DNA of 64,000 nucleotides from contig OZ038389.1 of assembly GCA_964036045.1 (NCBI GenBank), positions 40,736,064 to 40,800,063 on the forward strand, written 5' to 3'. The position numbers and the translations under genes were made by a program. Source of the stretch: Eutreptiella sp. 'Long Island Sound 2002'. Its lineage: Eukaryota; Euglenozoa; Euglenophyceae; Eutreptiales; Eutreptiaceae. The notes beneath the pieces were generated by a model. The model was not told where the DNA came from. It did no database searches and saw nothing but the letters and a program-made list of their open reading frames with translations. The stretch's first letter is position 1. Each line of letters begins with the position of its first letter. This document shows, one piece after another, positions 63,201-64,000 of the stretch.

Positions 63201-64000
63201 TCGATCTTATTGATTGGGGAGCTGCGGTCGATGTTGTACAGGATTTGTGTCTTGAGGTCTTCAGTGAGGTTCAAACAGGCGGCGATGGGGATGCGGAAGT
63301 ATACCTTTTCCAGACTGTCGCCGCGAGCAATCTCTACAACCCCCAATAATGACCGGAACTTGGAGAACCACATACAACGCTTGAAGGCAGCGAGCGCGGC
63401 CTTGTCATTGGTGAAGACGTGCAGTTGATACAGCAGAATGAACAGGTTGAAGGCGCACCCCAACTCCACTTTTTCATTTGTAGCGTGATACATAAAATCC
63501 ATCGACAAGATGAAGTCCTTCAAATCGCCCCAAACCGAGTCTAGGAGCAACTGGACGTAGCTGAGGTCCAGCGTTTTGAGCATCTGCTTCGGCAGCGTCG
63601 CATCTTTGCAGCCCTCGAGCAGACTCAACAGTGTATCAACGGCGGAATGGCGTAGCTTCCATACGAGCATGGGATCCCTGGTGGTCACATTCAGACGCAG
63701 GACTTGGTTGATATCCCCAATCACATCACTAGAGACCAGTGCTGCCTGATTGCCAGGACAGGGCCCTTGGCACAGCTCTGTCAGGGTATTAAAGCCTTGG
63801 ATTGCGATACTGATCATGCCATCGTCCATCTTTTCCGAAATCATCTCGTTCAGAAAGCGCATGGTTTCGTTTGGAATGTTGACCGAGGAGCGTCCCTCGG
63901 GCTGTTCCCGCAGATAGTCTTGAAGCTGCAAACAATGGCCTTTGCACAGCAGTTGGAGAAACCGGAGCACACTCTCGGACCCAATCAGCGCAATCTTGCC
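60296..64000 (-). CDS. IP3-receptor-type calcium release channel, C-terminal part
   Basis: A tetrameric intracellular Ca2+ channel of the ITPR/RyR superfamily, normally in ER-type membranes. The frame runs to the window edge, so the ligand-binding N-terminus is missing. Numbering from 63970: a RIH-associated helical region (LRFLQLLC...), six membrane helices from about 304 to 552, pore loop with selectivity filter GGGLGD (510-515; ITPRs have GGVGD), and the post-S6 zinc motif CLICG...HVKETHNLWQYLHF (Cys570, Cys573, His591, His596), which is diagnostic of ITPRs. Known ITPRs end soon after this. Here about 580 further residues follow: two FARTVSAAP repeats, a predicted coiled coil (about 740-830), Pro-rich linkers, a run of about a dozen (D/E/A)(V/A)AE tetrapeptides, and a basic Ser/Pro tail ending PSLFTK. 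No intron in 3.7 kb, in contrast to the transporter gene. Confidence 0.92.
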   Translation of the reverse strand, partial: GKIALIGSESVLRFLQLLCKGHCLQLQDYLREQPEGRSSVNIPNETMRFLNEMISEKMDDGMISIAIQGFNTLTELCQGPCPGNQAALVSSDVIGDINQVLRLNVTTRDPMLVWKLRHSAVDTLLSLLEGCKDATLPKQMLKTLDLSYVQLLLDSVWGDLKDFILSMDFMYHATNEKVELGCAFNLFILLYQLHVFTNDKAALAAFKRCMWFSKFRSLLGVVEIARGDSLEKVYFRIPIAACLNLTEDLKTQILYNIDRSSPINKIESFHTLATEVVSQIEERQRVTEFLESWMVLHSSPRIRVYLLNHRERVLEYLHYTILSLAVVINLLLMVFHERPRSNYRTYDPYDSSQQLILSCLGWAALVLTCVNCMASLGLQIIRFRLREWHHFRLAIKEHGLSALGTAGKLHLQLVLSAMYNYTLLGMALSGVFISEFWFAGHLLMVINKSVIFQIVLRSVLVNGKSLLMTAVLAIIVVYLFIVVGYLFFHEDFVGTEDTPGVCSTLWECFVFGVTNGLRAGGGLGDLLPQKGQSFRMLFDFTFFLIIVVIILNIVFGIIIDTFAQLRDQKQSVEEDTRKYCLICGHEATLFDRSVDGGFGHHVKETHNLWQYLHFMVYLSVKPDELYSGMESYVSAKLKLQDVSFFPLNKSSDLLGHQSVDVLQPAPQEGSGTSPPAEADSRPVPPDNLPRHRSAARPADLDRDANPFARTVSAAPFARTVSAAPHSPMSPVTPLPADRCSSLVRAPTAQMGATMSYRQKSSPRSPRPGPWMESEPHVESSSALKEVIAKMSSLDHGMEAMTAQLAGTVRDTTAQKQRIEALVEGLKRSMAQSEQERRASEAAIRQQLLECARGPSGADAPSVNEAGDPPPAAAAETVAELRAFVEQESHKLEQSVGTLQDQLSTLQSSVVRLEGLLVGVLGPQQPQSAEVVQDQPPPVTPLPGVHASRKEGRPEALRQGGPEATQEGVPESGNQPRPGALRRVHTAPLTHGPRAISSEAEDPRQGLQGNGHKDVAEDVAEEVAEEVAEEVAEDVAEAVAEDVAEDVAEDVAEAVAEFQIHEEAAGSPAGPPPSACTPPLAALPPISPRSASSGLSADIAEQTATPCRTPSTELPSARTPLPGVSRRQAQSPGLSYIKTFVPRRGAAPYTPRTNNPGPVLRTQLPLDSAQGRSRFRAQSPGFTIARNGAAMGLQRRSQSHPLTILQGSVGARAPEHPAHAAPPPIRSGTPSLFTK
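60830..60966. repeat. 12-bp coding repeat in the channel tail
   Basis: About 11-12 copies of CC(A/T)CCTC(A/C)GCCA-type units encoding (E/D/A)-V-A-E on the minus strand, producing a strongly acidic helical run. Confidence 0.9.

Overview
This is eukaryotic nuclear DNA, most likely from a unicellular alga or other protist. It has spliced genes with GT-AG introns, very long introns, few genes, and a dense load of transposons, minisatellites, (CA)n tracts and G/C homopolymers. TTAGGG-type repeats at 52357-52382 and in degenerate form near 38.8-39.1 kb suggest a TTAGGG telomere repeat. No closer taxonomic placement is possible from the sequence alone. I see no bacterial operon, CRISPR array, rRNA gene or intact tRNA gene.

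Genes, all on the minus strand. (1) 23330-2797: an amino-acid/auxin-permease-family (AAAP) transporter. Six exons were reconstructed with GT-AG borders and, from exon 2 on, matching reading phases; one short exon is probably missing. Its introns hold most of the mobile elements of the left third. (2) 28517-27621: a mitochondrial ADP/ATP carrier. (3) 35069-34817: an ENY2/Sus1-like factor. (4) 40.0-36.8 kb: an unrecognised set of exon-like blocks, including a duplicated 141-nt symmetric exon. (5) 54790-50131: a two-exon gene for a protein of about 994 residues with two copies of an HxD...H (2OG-Fe(II)-dioxygenase-like) domain separated by two Tudor-like segments. (6) 64000-60296: the C-terminal part of an IP3-receptor-type calcium channel with an unusual long tail, open at the window edge.

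Mobile DNA. Two large Penelope-like retroelements with an N-terminal GIY-YIG nuclease (permuted domain order) lie at 8.45-12.3 kb and 45.03-48.96 kb. Each has one in-frame stop, both carry F-R-D-N at the usual RT Y-x-D-D position, and both are bordered by (CA)n tracts. Their 3' regions contain a hammerhead-ribozyme-like motif with a palindromic helix III. A second family of short (CA)n-associated repeats carries the same kind of motif. A third, older RT fragment lies at 30.1-30.5 kb. A deleted hAT transposon (6947-7888) and a family of hAT-like MITEs with minisatellite cores (several with 8-bp target duplications) are scattered through introns. One MITE has telomeric repeats inside its terminus.

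Layout: 1-2796 intergenic repeats; 2797-23330 transporter gene with nested elements; 23.3-30.1 kb satellites around the carrier gene; 30.1-34.8 kb mostly featureless; 34.8-35.1 kb ENY2-like; 36.8-40 kb unknown exons and inverted telomere-like arrays; 40-45 kb MITEs and minisatellites; 45-49 kb second retroelement; 49.8-55 kb HxD/Tudor gene with MITEs; 55-59.5 kb tandem repeats; 60.3-64 kb calcium channel. The genes show no sign of acting together.
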